Source: Littorina saxatilis
Lineage: Eukaryota > Mollusca > Gastropoda > Littorinimorpha > Littorinidae
NCBI RefSeq assembly: GCF_037325665.1
Contig: NC_090260.1
Span: forward strand, 34,885,906 to 34,949,905
Direction: 5' to 3'
Length of the DNA: 64,000 nucleotides
Both the position numbers and the translations under genes were made by a program. The stretch's first letter is position 1. Each line of letters starts with the position of its first letter. Shown one piece after another: positions 21,641 to 34,363 of this stretch. The notes beneath the pieces are model-generated. The model was not told the DNA's origin and searched no databases. It saw nothing but the letters and a program-made list of their open reading frames with translations.

Positions 21641-22303
21641 TTATGAAAAAAAAGTGTTTTATTGCTTTAGAGCGAGTTTGTGGCTTTAAAAAAAATCTTC
21701 CTCATGAAGTGGAAAATCTTCCTCGTTTTCCTTCAAATCTTCCTCATGGGTCAATGTAAGGGTAAACAGGTCTGCGCATGTGACTAAGATTAAGTGAGCA
21801 AGAACAAGAACGGTCATGTGTGTGTTACTGTAATGTGTATGCATGAAAGCACAAATAAAGAAACATTAAAGAATGACTGATTTGATGACAAGTACAGTAT
21901 TACCACAGTCGTACTCCCAAAAAAACCCTTCTCATGAACACCTCAAATATATTTGTAGTTTTATTTATTTTCATTTTTTTTCATACATACAATTTAACCA
22001 TACATCATTGTAAAATAAAACGAAAGACATTTTTTTTCCATACAATACAGGGCTAAAATAGAACAAGTGGAAAGAAAGGCAGTACAAGTACACTCACAAT
22101 CAAATGATCAAAACCTACATGGAAAGACTCGTTCACCATGAAGCAAGAACAGAGAGAAAGATCACACAATAACCCTACACACCAAACAAAAGTGCAACAC
22201 CAGAATAAGACCAAACATGTGACCCCAGTTTAAAAGGGAACTAAAAGCAGCCCTGGAAGTAAAGTGTCTATTTTGATAGTTTTTAACCAAAGCCTTCAGA
22301 AAT
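21641..22303. other. Intergenic, nothing recognised
   Basis: AT-rich sequence with an AATAAA at 21853 and no supported gene or paired repeat. Confidence 0.5.
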
Positions 22304-23463
22304 CAGGGGTGGGACTCTCTTTTGATGAAAAAAGAGGAAATTCCTTTTTTTGTAGGGGGGTTCGGGGGCATGCCCCCCCGAATTTTTTTGAAATGGTACA
22401 TTAAAATCTGTGCAATCTGGTGCATTCTGAAAGTAAAATCGTACTTGTTTGGATCAGGTAAAAAAGACATTTTCCTTGCTTCCCCCCCCCCCCCCCCCCA
22501 AAAAAAAACCCCACCTAAAACAATCCCAACCAAAAAACAAAACCAAAACACTTTCACATAACAATGGTAACAGTGTAAAGGTGCATATAATTACGTAATG
22601 AACCATGTATCCATAATCCAATACTGGCAATAGTATGATCCAAGTGACACCCCAATGCATTGAAGCTCAAAATTACTGTTAGTTATCTTTTTCTTTATTT
22701 GGTGTTTAACGTCGTTTTCAACCGTTCAAGGTTATATCGCGACGAGGAAGGGGGGGATGGGATAGAGCCACTTGTTAATTGTTTCTTGTTCACAAAAGCA
22801 CTAATAAAAAAATAGCTCCAGGGGCTTGCAACATAGTACAATATATGACCTTACTGGGAGAATGCAAGTTTCCAGTACAAAGGACTTAACATAAATCTTT
22901 AAAAACATTGACCATATTCTATACAAGAAACACTAAACAAGGGTAAAAGGAGAAGCAGAATCCGTTAGTCGCCTCTTACGACATGCTGGGGAGCATCGGG
23001 TAAATTCTTCCCCCTAACCCGCGGGGGGTACTGTTAGTTATCAGGAGTTTTCAGTCAGCACAATTTAACTCTCAGTAAAGCCTCCAGTGTTCTGTTCCAT
23101 CTTTACTTCTCTCCATATCATTCAGTCAACAAGTTATAGATACTGTGATGAATTCTCCAATAAGTTCTTTATCAACCTTCTCCCCTGTCCAATCTCATCT
23201 CCACTTGTTTTTCAAACTTTCATCTAATGTTGAACATTTGCTTCGTTCGACAATGTCTTTGCGGTGCGCCATTTTGTTTCGCAAACCGGAAAAGGCAAAG
23301 GCGAAGACTGTACCAAATACCATTCCGAACTGTTTGAGAAATAAATGCCGTTTGAGAATAAAATCGTTAAATATCATTTGACGCCTAAAAATAGATTACT
23401 CCAGCGGAATTCGTAAGTTGTGTCCACGGAAATCCGCAGATTCGCGGAAGAGTCCCACCCCTG
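22304..23463. mobile_element. hAT-like element, TIR CAGGGGTGGGACTCT, with nested SINE
   Basis: Left CAGGGGTGGGACTCT and right AGAGTCCCACCCCTG are perfect inverted repeats. They are flanked by a perfect 6-bp duplication AGAAAT (22298-22303, 23464-23469). The interior has the GGGGGCATGCCCCC palindrome and poly-C tract typical of this group, and a SINE at 22688-23028. Removing the SINE leaves about 800 bp. Confidence 0.85.
22688..23028 (-). mobile_element. SINE-like family 1, nested in hAT-like element
   Basis: Full-length copy in reverse (starts TTTTTCTTTATTTGGTGTTT, ends AACCCGCGGGGGG). It has a 14-bp target duplication TACTGTTAGTTATC (22674-22687, 23029-23042). Confidence 0.9.
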
Positions 23464-23469
23464 AGAAAT

Positions 23470-26400
23470 ACAGCCCTACAAACAGAAGACAAGTCAGAAC
23501 ATAAGACTTGGCCAATGCTGCCAATTGTTACTCTACTCAACCTTTCTTTTCACACAGCCATTGAAAAAAATGCTGCCTAGCCTCAGGGCTTAAAAAGAAT
23601 CTCGCAAGTTGTTAAAGCAAGTCGAGCTGGGCGTCTTTTGGTGCATACGTATGTGACTGATCCTCACATCATCCTGCTTCTTTTTTTTTATCCGACACAC
23701 TCAAATACAGGTAAACAGTGCTGCCCCATGTTGATCAATGTTGCACTGGTTAAATCCTTACCAAAATCTGCCAGTTTCATTATCAAAATGTTCACCAAAT
23801 CAACGTTTCGAGTTTTTCAGTGAACCTGTTCACGGACTCTGCCCAGAACAGCACTCGATGAAAGTGATCAGAAGTATCAACGTTTCGAGTTTTTCAGTGA
23901 ACCTGTTCACGGACTCTGCCCAGAACAGCACTCGATGAAAGTGATCAGAAGTTCAAAACAGCTTGATGGTACGTTTATAACTGGTTCACCGACTGCGACC
24001 GTTTACAGGGGCTTCCTGTTTCACCGACAGCTGCCTTTAAGTTTAACTGCTGAAAGTAGGCATATCAGCAAATGGTGGAAACTAAAATAAAAGGACTATT
24101 AAAAACAAAATGACACATTGATATTTAGATCTTTAAAAAACACTCCAAAATAAAAGGTAACAAATGCCGCAGACTTCGGGCAGGAAGAAGAGCAGCATCT
24201 TTCTTTCTTTATTTGGTGTTTAACGTCGTTTTCAACCGAAGAAGAGCAGCATATGACATCCATTTCAAAATAGAAAAATGTTACACACTAACTCATGAAA
24301 AATGTGAAAGCAGGCCAGAGCTATTCTTCAACTCGGTGAAATTAGCAAATGTGGGGAATAAAGAGAACAAGGAGTTTCAATCCAAGTACAGTACTGATAA
24401 TATAAGGTTCCGTTAGGCTGGTGTTAGTTTGCAAGCATGAAAAATCAAAAAGCACACAAATTTGTCTTCTCGTTCTGACATGAATTTTTTTTTTTAAAAC
24501 ACACACACACAGACCTGAACAACAATTTTCACTCCAAAATTCAACATAAAACATTAACACTCTTGCAGCTGTCACTGGCCTATCACATTCCATTTAAAAT
24601 CAATTGTTTTTCACACACAAACCCACACTCTCTCTCACAAGTCACATACACTCTCTCTCTCACACACAAACGCATACTCTCTCTCGTATACACGCACTCT
24701 CTCTCTCTCACACATACGGCCAGTTCCACTTGAATCAATGCAGTAACACTGTTAAAAAGACTCTGTAATACAGTGGTAATTCTGTCTCGATGGGCACACA
24801 ACACAGCGACAGGACAAAGTCTCCAGGAAGATATCAGCAAGCTTGGCATGAGGCATGACAGTGCAAGGTTCATTAAGGTGGATTCACAAAAATTGCTAGT
24901 ACTAGTAATATTTAACTGCCGGTGATTAAATCCCAGTGCCAAAACAAAACGTTTCTCCACCCCCACCCCCAAAAACCCTTTGCAAAGATTATGAGAAGAG
25001 ATACAGTACACTAAAGTCAGACAATCAGCAAAGTACACAATGACAGGTGCAAATGACAAAGACAAGGTACTGCTGGATACAGCAACGAGGTGCTGGCTGC
25101 TGAGCGACAAAACACTGTCTCTAAATCATCGACCAAAGCACACACAAAAATTATAATAAAACAATGTAACATCCAAACACAGAAGGAGGTGTAAGAGCAA
25201 TGTGAATTATCAAACACAAAATCACTGATGACAATTGATTAATTACACGAAGGCCGTATGACAAAGCACTTGCTAAGTAATGCATTCAGTGACGCAATTA
25301 TTAGCAATCATCAACCAGTACAAAGAAAAATATGAGAGAAAACAAGTTTGTGTAGGTAGAGAGAATGAAACCCATCAGAAAGCACAGCATCGCATCACAA
25401 AAGTAAAACAGAGCAGGGAATGCCAAGAGCAGCAACTGTGCAGGCAAAAACACTCAAAAAGGTTGGATTAGGCTAACATGACCAAAATACTGAAGTAGGG
25501 TTATTTGGTCCTTGGGGATGAGGGGGGGGGGGGGGGTGTTTGTGGTATGGGTTGTACAAGCTTTAGTTTCTGTAGGTATTAAGTGCCAAATATTCCATCG
25601 TCTGCATACCTTTTTTTTCAGTGGTGGAAAAAGTGTATGGGTCTGTAGGGTTACCCTAATCCAACTTTTTGAGGAACTTTACAGTTACACTCTGAGTGGC
25701 CCACTGAAACTCACTCAGTCTTTGCCTCTTCTCCATAGAGATAGCTGCTCACAGCAGGGCCCAAAATCACTAACAAGAGCTACACAAGCTGGGAAAATAT
25801 GTGCACTGAAATTAACAGATGTGTACTTTTCTTTCACACTGAGCTACACTCAAGGGTTAAACGACGGGATGGGACAACACCAGCCACAATTACCTGTAGT
25901 CATTAGTTAATAGATATATATATATCAACAATAAGCTTAGTTACTTCAACCACTCATGCATGTCAAGACCAAACTGTCAACACACCACAGGCACATCACA
26001 CGCGCCACCTCCCTCACTTAAAGTCATTCTTTACACTTGCCTGAGGCTCAGGAGAAAAGCAAACAGCAAAGGTGTTTTACTTTTAGAAAAGATGTCGACT
26101 CTTACTACTGAAACACATCTCGTTATCAGTTAAAAACTATTCCTTAAATCACTGATTCTAGTAATGTTATCACTATTTCTGCCACCAAACCCTGGACATG
26201 TATTTAACAACAGTTCATTGCCAAGTTTTACATAATTCTGGAACTGGAATCTGCTTGTCAATGTCATATTTGACTTGTGCTTCTTGAAATCAGCAATCAT
26301 GAAATAAAAAGGTAGCGTGACATTTCTAGAATAAATTGCTTTGTCTTTTCAACCTAAACATATTCCCCAACAAAAATCCTTTCCCTTCAACCTTGTTTCA

Positions 26401-27422
26401 CTGTTAATAGATCTCTCTCCACATTGATTAGCATTTGATTAAAATTTAATTAGCTCAAATAAGTTCACTTTGCACTTAGACAGGGTAAACTTAGTTAATA
26501 GTTATTCGCACACACTGACACAGCTGGAAAACTTCAAAAATTCAATGGGTCTACCAAACAATTCTCAGCGTTGCCTTTCGACAGAGCCTCAGTTCTCATG
26601 AAAGAAGGGGTGGAACTTGCTGCAAATGCAAAGACCAGTTTTAGGCTGACTTTCAACATCTGATTATAAGTTACACTTCAAATTCCTGGTACAAAAGCCA
26701 CTTTCAGGTCTGTTCCACCCCACACTTTTCAACATGTCAATGATGACTGACAGCAAATTCCGGAGATTGGTTGAGCCACCGTACAACCACACCAATACTA
26801 CAACCACACCAATACGCACTCTCTCTTTACTTTCACCCCTCCACCTACTCACACAATTCTGTTGACGCTGTACAATCATGCACACATTCACCGCTGTTCT
26901 TGCTGAAACACATTCAGGCCAGTGCTCAAGCTCCACTGCGGATAAAAAAGCAATAACCTCTAATGCAATTGTAAGGACAACACGCTGGGTTAATAAGTAT
27001 CACTCTACTAACAAGACAGTCCCATTTCAACCTTCACAGCCTCTGTGAAGATGCGAAAACAACGTTGTCGTCTTGTCGCATCATAATCCAAAGTCCCGGT
27101 AAAAGTCGTCCACGTTAAAATCCGGCTGGCCACCAGCTGCGATGGGATCACGACAGCACAGCAACATCGGATCCAGAGGATCGAACCCCTGAACCACAGA
27201 GTCACGCAACTCACATCAAAAGACAAGTTGCTCTCTTTTATCTGCTGTGCTTACCACTCGTGCAAAAGGTAGATATATTCGATCTTCCAAAACTGACTGT
27301 GAGCCCAAAACCATATACTCTTTTCATCAGAGGTTATAGAAGCTTGATCCTCCAAACGTGCGCTGGCCTCAGACAATCGGATGGAAAGAGGGAAGCTGGG
27401 GGTGGGTGGGTGAGAAGGGAAT
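23470..27422. other. 3' flank of the ZFAND gene; mostly unannotated
   Basis: No supported gene. It contains a 53-bp near-exact tandem duplication around 23804-23940 (GTTTCGAGTTTTTCAGTGAA twice), a CT/CA-rich microsatellite (24612-24716), a poly-G tract (25520-25534) and the short SINE at 24199. Part of it is probably the long 3' UTR of the minus-strand ZFAND gene. I found no certain poly(A) signal. The 175-residue minus-strand frame at 24583-25110 is low-complexity at its end and not convincing. Confidence 0.5.
24199..24237 (-). mobile_element. 39-bp 5'-truncated SINE insertion
   Basis: Only the last 39 bp of family 1 (CTTTCTTTCTTTATTTGGTG...) are present, yet they are flanked by a perfect 15-bp target duplication GAAGAAGAGCAGCAT (24184-24198, 24238-24252). 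Confidence 0.9.
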
Positions 27423-30400
27423 CTAGATTTTCTGGACCTTGGTGCCAACGATGATAGGGTTGTTTTTGCGTATCAGCTCCATCCCGTGCTCCTTGTAGTC
27501 AAAGGAACATTGGTGCTTGTCGGAGTACCGGTGGATGCCGCAGTAAAGACCCCCACAGCGACACTCAAACCCTGCAACCACACAAACACACACATTTCAC
27601 ATCTATATAATCATCGAGTTCCAAAGAACCTTCTAACAGCACGCTCAAGTCTGGCAACGACACAAACATGTCAATTTGAGACACGGCAGAGGTTTCACAG
27701 TATCCCATGTCTGAGATAGCACAAAAACACTTCTGTTTAAACCAATATTTATTTGCATGAAAAAATCGTCTAAAATTATGTCTGTCGTCAACCATAGCAT
27801 TCTAAATCAGAGGTGGGAACAGAAAATTGCGAAAAAGTCTGAAAATAAAGCGGAGACCTGCGAAGGCCTTCAGTGGCAAAGTCCCCTGAAGCCGAATTTT
27901 TGTGTGCAATCAAAATCAAGATTCAGAAAAATGTATCTTATCTTCTCCAGTTTACCCTTCAGAAAAGGTACACTTTTAGTTGCACATTTGGGGAAACCTG
28001 AAGGCGCATTTTAGGCACAACGAAGTGTTCTGTAAATTGAAGAAGCTTCCACAAGAAGCAAATACACTGTTAACTAGAAAGTGTTTCACCGTTTGCATCA
28101 TTGAGTTTTGTTGTTATCTCGCATGAGTACAATCAACCACCTTACAGTTACACATCTTCACACTTTCAAGATGAAGATTTTTTGAGTTGGCAATTTTCAG
28201 TCAACAAATCAAAATCTAGAACCAGACAAATGTCTCTTATTTTGATCCTTCCATAAAAGTTGACTTTCCACGTGAGCCATACTTGATTACATGGCAACCC
28301 CTGCGATGGAGTCGCCAACTGATGTTGACACCTCAGCCTGGAGTTTCGTCTTTCGGTTTTGCTGACTGACCGTTACGGTAATACTCTCTGCAAGCCAGTT
28401 CCATTTGTTTTAATTATAATACAAAAGCTTTTTCGTCGGCATTCAGCTTCCGAAACATTATTTTGTCTCCTGCAAAACTCAATCGCATTCAGTCTTGAGC
28501 CTAAAAACAATGGTACCCCGTGACCCTTTTCAAACGCAGGATGTCTCAAATGGTTCGGTTTGAGAATTTCCGGTCAGTCTTGGCTAGCTTACACCAGTGG
28601 TCTTTACAAAAGGGATTGACACTTTGTCTTGTTGACCCAACCATTTTGAAGATGGTAAGGAGTATGGGAACGAGCCATTTGAGAATAGTCTGAGAGATCG
28701 ACCGATGGAAAATTCGGCCACGAACAGCTATCACATTATACTATACCCCTAAAAAAAAATTCTCCTCGGATTTAGACGATTCATGAAAATGACCTCTGGC
28801 GCTTCCCAAAAGTTGGATTTCTGCCAAAGTCGGAAGATTCCCGTCTGTCAATAAATACCGCTCCGTTCATTAATTTTGCCCAGCGGAACAAAAACCAAGT
28901 GCCGATGATGCATTGTGGCGAGATATGTCTTTTGGGGAAGTTTGACTGATGTCACAAAATGAAGAGAATGGTGGAGGTTGGGAGGCAAGGGTGTCCTCTG
29001 ACCACCATCTGTTTGCAAAGAATATTAACACTGCTCATGTTGTAACACATTTCAGAGGTGTTAAAAAAAAAAGACAGTGGCAACAATCTTACCTGTCAGG
29101 CCAACCTTTTTACGACAGGTGTGGCAACGGTTCTTCTTTGGCTTCTTGTCCTTGTCCCCGCTACTGTCTGATGATGCACCGTCGGTGTCCACCCCACCTA
29201 CACACAGTAATACACACTGAACAGTCAGTGTCCACCCCACCTACACACAGCAATACACACTGAACAGTCACCCCACCTACACACAGCAATACACACTTAA
29301 CAGTCAGTGACCACCCCACCTACACACAGCAATACACACTGAACAGTCACCCCACCTACACACAGCAATACACACTGAACAGTCACCCCACCTACACACA
29401 GCAATACACACTTAACAGTCACCCCACCTACACACAGCAATACACACTGAACAGTCACCCCACCTACACACAGCAATACACACTTAACAGTCAGTGACCA
29501 CCCCACCTACACACAGCAATACACACTGAACAGTCACCCCACCTACACACAGCAATACACACTTAACAGTCAGTGACCACCCCACCTACACACAGCAATA
29601 CACACTGAACAGTCAGTGACCACCCCACCTACACACAGCAATACACACTGAACAGTCAGTGACCACCCCACCTACACACAGCAATACACACTGAACAGTC
29701 ACCCCACCTACACACAGCAATACACACTGAACAGTCACCCCACCTACACACAGCAATACACACTTAACAGTCAGTGACCACCCCACCTACACACAGCAAT
29801 ACACACTGAACAGTCACCCCACCTACACACAGCAATACACACTGAACAGTCACCCCACCTACACACAGCAATACAAACTTAACAGTCAGTGACCACCCCA
29901 CCTACACACAGCAATACACACTGAACAGTCACCCCACCTACACACAGCAATACACACTTAACAGTCAGTGACCACCCCACCTACACACAGCAATACACAC
30001 TGAACAGTCAGTGACCACCCCACCTACACACAGCAATACACACTGAACAGTCACCCCACCTACACACAGCAATACACACTGAACAGTCAGTGACCACCCC
30101 ACCTACACACAGCAATACACACTGAACAGTCAGTGACCACCCCACCTACACACAGCAATACACACTGAACAGTCACCCCACCTACACACAGCAATACACA
30201 CTGAACAGTCACCCCACCTACACACAGCAATACACACTGAACAGTCAGTGACCACCCCACCTACACACAGCAATACACACTGAACAGTCAGTGTCCACCC
30301 CACCTACACACAGCAAATTGACACTGAACAGTCACCCCACCTACACACAGCAATACACACTGAACAGTCACCCCACCTACACACAGCAATACACACTGAA

Positions 30401-33251
30401 CAGTCACCCCACCTACACACAGCAATACACACTGAACAGTCACCCCACCAACACACAGCAATACACACTGAACAGTCACCCCACCTACACACAGCAATAC
30501 ACACTTAACAGTCAGTGACCACCCCACCTACACACAGCAATACACACTGAACAGTCACCCCACCAACACACAGCAATACACACTGAACAGTCACCCCACC
30601 TACACACAGCAATACACACTGAACAGTCAGTGACCACCCCACCTACACACAGCAATACACACTGAACAGTCACCCCACCTACACACAGCAATACACACTT
30701 AACAGTCAGTGACCACCAGCTTCAAGGAACACCCACAACCACATGTACGACAAGCTTCAACAAAAACAGCTTTCAAGAATGTTTCAGTAGAGATTATGAA
30801 GGGAAAGCAAGGTAGTTAAATGTTTCAGTAGAGATTATGAAGGGAAGGCAAGGTAGTTAAAAATGGGAAAGACTAAAAAACTAATGAAGGGAGTTCCAGC
30901 ACATAATAATAAGGTTGGTGGTTTTTATGTCCTTTCAACCTATTTGGTGTTCCGAACCAATTAAATATCAAGGAATGAACACTCCCGGAAAACAGTAAAA
31001 ATGTGTTCCCTTATTCTGTTTTGGGAACATTAAAAAGGAGAAAGTGTCTTTCTACTCCATGATATAAGCATCATCAAATCGCGAACAGAGCTGCTTTTCA
31101 AAGTCATTACAAACTATGCAATTTCTGTTCCAGGGACTCTTTCGTTTATATTGGCTACACTTTATTGCAGAGTTGAAAGTCACGCAACAAACGTTTTCAA
31201 CACTTCAGAGGTATGTTTCAGGTTTCACACTGTGTTCATCGACTCTGTTCTCTTAAAATAAGAAAACGTCTAACTAGAAAATAAAGCATATTGTAATTCA
31301 ATCAAGTTTGCGTTTTAATGAAACAGATTCTGTGATTGGTCAGAATGCCCCAACTCATTAAAAATTACCGGTCATTAATTGTCGATAACCACTCGCTAAA
31401 AAATCCATTAACAACCTGCTGGCGAGGAGCATTGATACAGCCTCAACTAGTCTCGGTTAGGCCAACGAAATACCGAGACCATAAGGTATGCGAAGTGATG
31501 ACGTCAAATACGTGACGTAAGTTGATGCATGAATTCTTCCGGACTACGTCAGTCAATTCCAAAGATCGCTTTTGTGATGAAAAGAATTTGTTTTAGAGTT
31601 TGCTGTCCAGAAACCCGTCAAAAAAGAAGGGAAAATGTGTGTGAAAGAAAACAAAACAGGAGCAGAGTGATAAGATAGGAATACAGAGACATATTTCTTG
31701 GGACTTGACCCTTGCAGGTAGGTGCACTGAAAGTAGTGTGTGAACAGAACAGAACCAATTCTGTCTGTTTGCAACCGCATGAAAGAGATCGTCGTCAGAT
31801 TGAATTACAATAACATTAACATGCTTCCATTTCAAACTTCTCGGTCTTCATCGTGGATTAACGCCCTCCCAAAGTCTAATTGAAGCCCTCCGTCGCTTCG
31901 CTCCGTCGGGCTTTAATTAGCTTTTGTCGGGCGTCAATCCGCGATGAAGACCTCGAAGTTTCAAATGGAAGCATGTTAATGTGTAATTGAACTTCAAGTT
32001 CCACCAGAACTTCTTTCCCTACTCATGAATAAAACTGAGTGGACCTAAAAGTTGTTTACTCAAACTCAACTGTCCTATTGTGAAGTTAGATGAAAATTTA
32101 ATTTCACAGTGCGTACAGCCAACTGAAGAGAAATGTGCGAGAAAAATAGTCACACCAGAAATTAATTGAACTGCTCAAACCCGCACGTGAACACAAAGAA
32201 AGTTTCAACAAAAGTTTGACAAACTGAAACCTACCCTCTGCTCCCTCTTCAGTAAGTTCTCCATCCTTATCTTGCGATGAGCAGGCCGCCACAGTCACCG
32301 TGGGGCTAGCCGTTTCCAGGCGAGCACTGGACGGCGTCGGTTCATCTGAAACCACAACTGCACATGACAAAATTTTTCTTGTTGAATTTATTCTTTATAC
32401 TAGAGTATAATCTATAGTTTGACTAACTTCTGAGATGTGGAGTGATTTTGTGTGACCCAAATGATGATTTATGAGCACGAGTCCCAAGTTCTTTTTCTCA
32501 CCAACGAAAATGTGTACAACGTGTTGGGATGACTAACGAATATATACCAATGTGTCATGCCATAATATATACTGCATGTTGCTGTTAAATATTTCTAGCA
32601 CTCAATGTCTGAAGGCACATACGCCTGCTTAGACTATTCAGACTCCCTTTCTCAAAGAGGTTATTTCATTACCACATCTTACTTCCATTTCTCTCCCATG
32701 TTATGGCAATACTTCTCTACTTTTAGCCATCATTCAGTGGTGTAATCAAGCTCAAATGTATACACAAAAATTCATGTTCACGCAAGTTAGCTTGGCAGAT
32801 ATTATAGTAGCAAAGACTACACTACTCTAACTGGAGTTCCACATGCAGCATCCCACATTCCAAGCATTCTGATTCAATACTAGTATTTACTACTTCAGAC
32901 ACCTTACACCAACAGGAACTGATCCTGTTTATGACCAGGTGGATTCTTAAAGTCCAAATAGTATTCTGACGCCCAAAGCATAAAGAGTAAGTAAGTGTAT
33001 GTTCCAGGAGCCATACCTAGATTGGCCTGAGCCAGAGACACCGTCATGCTATCCACTTTCTCAGCGGTGCTTTCTGCAATTGTGGTGACGATGGGACTCA
33101 AGCGGCCGCTGACAGGAGAAGCATTTTTACGCTTCACCACATCTTTGTAGCACTTGGAGCACATGTTTTCAAATTGAGAGCTGCCGTAGAAGCCGCAGCC
33201 ATTCTTGCACATCGATGTTGGTGGTATATTGTCGTTGCCATTCGATTCCAT
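27423..33251 (-). CDS. ZFAND5: A20/AN1 zinc-finger protein (ZFAND5/6 family)
   Basis: Complete 199-residue protein from four exons (minus): 33017-33251, 32235-32345, 29093-29197, 27423-27571. All have GT/AG boundaries with phases 1,1,1. The N-terminal A20 finger has Cys15, Cys19, Cys31 and Cys34 around CGFYGSSQFENMCSKC. A Ser/Thr-rich linker (about 45-130) follows. The C-terminal AN1 finger begins [20 protein letters not shown] (139-158), with Cys161, His164, His170 and Cys172, and the protein ends VGTKVQKI. Human ZFAND5 and ZFAND6 are 213 and 208 residues with the same order. Family members bind ubiquitin through A20 and act with the proteasome and stress signalling. ATG 33249-33251 is the first in its exon, and the 5' UTR continues to an acceptor at 33322-33323. 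Odd point: the exon-3 acceptor lies at the edge of a minisatellite that copies it. ZFAND5 and ZFAND6 cannot be told apart here. Confidence 0.95.
27572..29092. other. Intron 3 of the ZFAND gene
   Basis: No repeat or second gene recognised. Open frames here are short and unconvincing. Confidence 0.6.
29190..30712. repeat. 36/43-bp minisatellite duplicating a 3' splice site
   Basis: About 40 units of CCCCACCTACACACAGCAAT plus ACACACTGAACAGTCA (36 bp), with a longer 43-bp form carrying GTGACCA, and T/G variants (CTTAACAG/CTGAACAG). On the minus strand every unit contains CTGTGTGTAGGTGGGGTG, the same sequence as the exon-3 acceptor of the ZFAND gene at 29198-29199. The array ends inside the first bases of that exon. 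The 36-bp unit has no stop in the gene's frame. Confidence 0.95.
30713..31812. other. Rest of ZFAND intron 2, left part
   Basis: Contains a short tandem duplication (GTTTCAGTAGAGATTATGAA near 30780 and 30820). No gene seen. Confidence 0.5.
31813..31982. repeat. 170-bp imperfect palindrome (foldback MITE-like)
   Basis: ACATTAACATGCTTCCATTT at the left pairs with AAATGGAAGCATGTTAATGT at the right. The centre (GAAGCCCTCCGTCGCTTCGC) lies between further paired sequence. No clear target duplication. It lies in ZFAND intron 2. Confidence 0.8.
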
Positions 33252-33321
33252 GGCTTTTGCCTTCCTTGCTTCCTCGATGTTTCCTCAAGTGGACTGTATG
33301 AAGATGATTGACACTGTCAGC
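33252..33321 (-). promoter_or_regulatory. 5' UTR segment of the ZFAND gene
   Basis: Minus-strand acceptor TTTTGACAG precedes 33321, so at least one non-coding exon lies further right. The sequence near 34500-34740 (CCAAT-like ATCCAATCAG at 34656, minus/plus start sites nearby) is a candidate promoter, but the first exon was not identified. Confidence 0.45.
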
Positions 33322-33546
33322 CTGTCAAAACAAAGAGAGGGAAAAAAATGTTAACCACCATTACAAATGAAGAAGGTCATACATGTACCTGTCTGTGTAT
33401 GCACTCAGTATTGGCGTTAACCGTGAATTACCGGTATTTTACTGGTTGAAATGAGAAAATACCGGAACAAAATTGGCTGCCGGTATGACCTACCGGTTGA
33501 TTTTTAGAACTACAGGGGTTTTTTTCACTGGTAAAAAAAACAAAAA

Positions 33547-34363
33547 CAAGAAGGGCAAAGCCCATACGACTCACATGCTTGACCTTGACCTTTACATGAC
33601 CTTGACCTTCAGGGTCAAGGTCAAATAACTAAACCTAGCAATGACATCATACACTAAGAACTGCTTTACACATTTTTCCTACCAAAATACATGTGACCTT
33701 GACCCAAGGTCAAGGTCATCCAAGGTCATGCAACACAATGCTGTTAATTCAAGACATAGGAAGTACAATGGTGCTTATTGGCTCTTTCTACCATGAGATA
33801 TGGTCACTTTTACTGGTTCACTACCTTATTTTGGTCACATTTCATAAGGGTCAAAGTGACCTTGACCATATGTGACCAAATGTGTCTCATGATGAAAGCA
33901 TAACATGTGCCCCACATAATTTTTAAGTTTGAAACAGTTATCTTCCATAGTTCAGGGTCAAGGTCACTTCAAAATATGTATACAATCCAACTTTGAAGAG
34001 CTCCTGTGACCTTGACCTTGAAGCAAGGTAAACCAAACTGGTATCAAAAGATGGGGCTTACTTTGCCCTATATATCATATATAGGTGAGGTATTGAATCT
34101 CAAAAACTTCAGAGAAAATGGGAAAAATGTGAAAAATAGCTGTTTTTTAGACAACATTTATGGCCCCTGCGACCTTGACCTTGAAGCAAGGTCAAGATGC
34201 TATGTATGTTTTTTGGGGCCTTATCACACACCATCTTGCCAAATTTGGTACTGATAGACTGAATAGTGTCCAAGAAATATCCAACGTTAAAGTTTTCCGG
34301 ATGGACGGACGGACGACTCGGGTGAGTACATAGACTCACTTTTGCTTCGCATGTGAGTCAAAA
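33547..34363 (+). mobile_element. GACCTTGACC-rich non-autonomous element, copy 1
   Basis: Starts CAAGAAGGGCAAAGCCCATA (hairpin GGGCAAAGCCC) and ends with a hairpin made of GACTCAC and GTGAGTC, then AAAA. Between these it carries at least nine TCAAGGTCA/TGACCTTGA motifs. No coding region. The near-identical copy at 35445 and the relative at 48182 share both ends. Class unknown; terminal hairpins without classical TIRs could suggest a Helentron/HINE-type or another rolling-circle relative. Confidence 0.75.

Noticed and set aside
24583-25110. 175-residue minus-strand frame as a gene
   Set aside because: The second half is a CT/CA microsatellite translation. It lies in the probable 3' UTR of the ZFAND gene, and no domain is seen.
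29297-30527. Frames reading CVLLCVGGVTVQ repeats
   Set aside because: They are minisatellite translation. Kept only as a possible splice-site effect, not as a gene.
19186-30712. CRISPR-like regular arrays
   Set aside because: The repeats are tandem with no unique spacers, and the genome is clearly animal.
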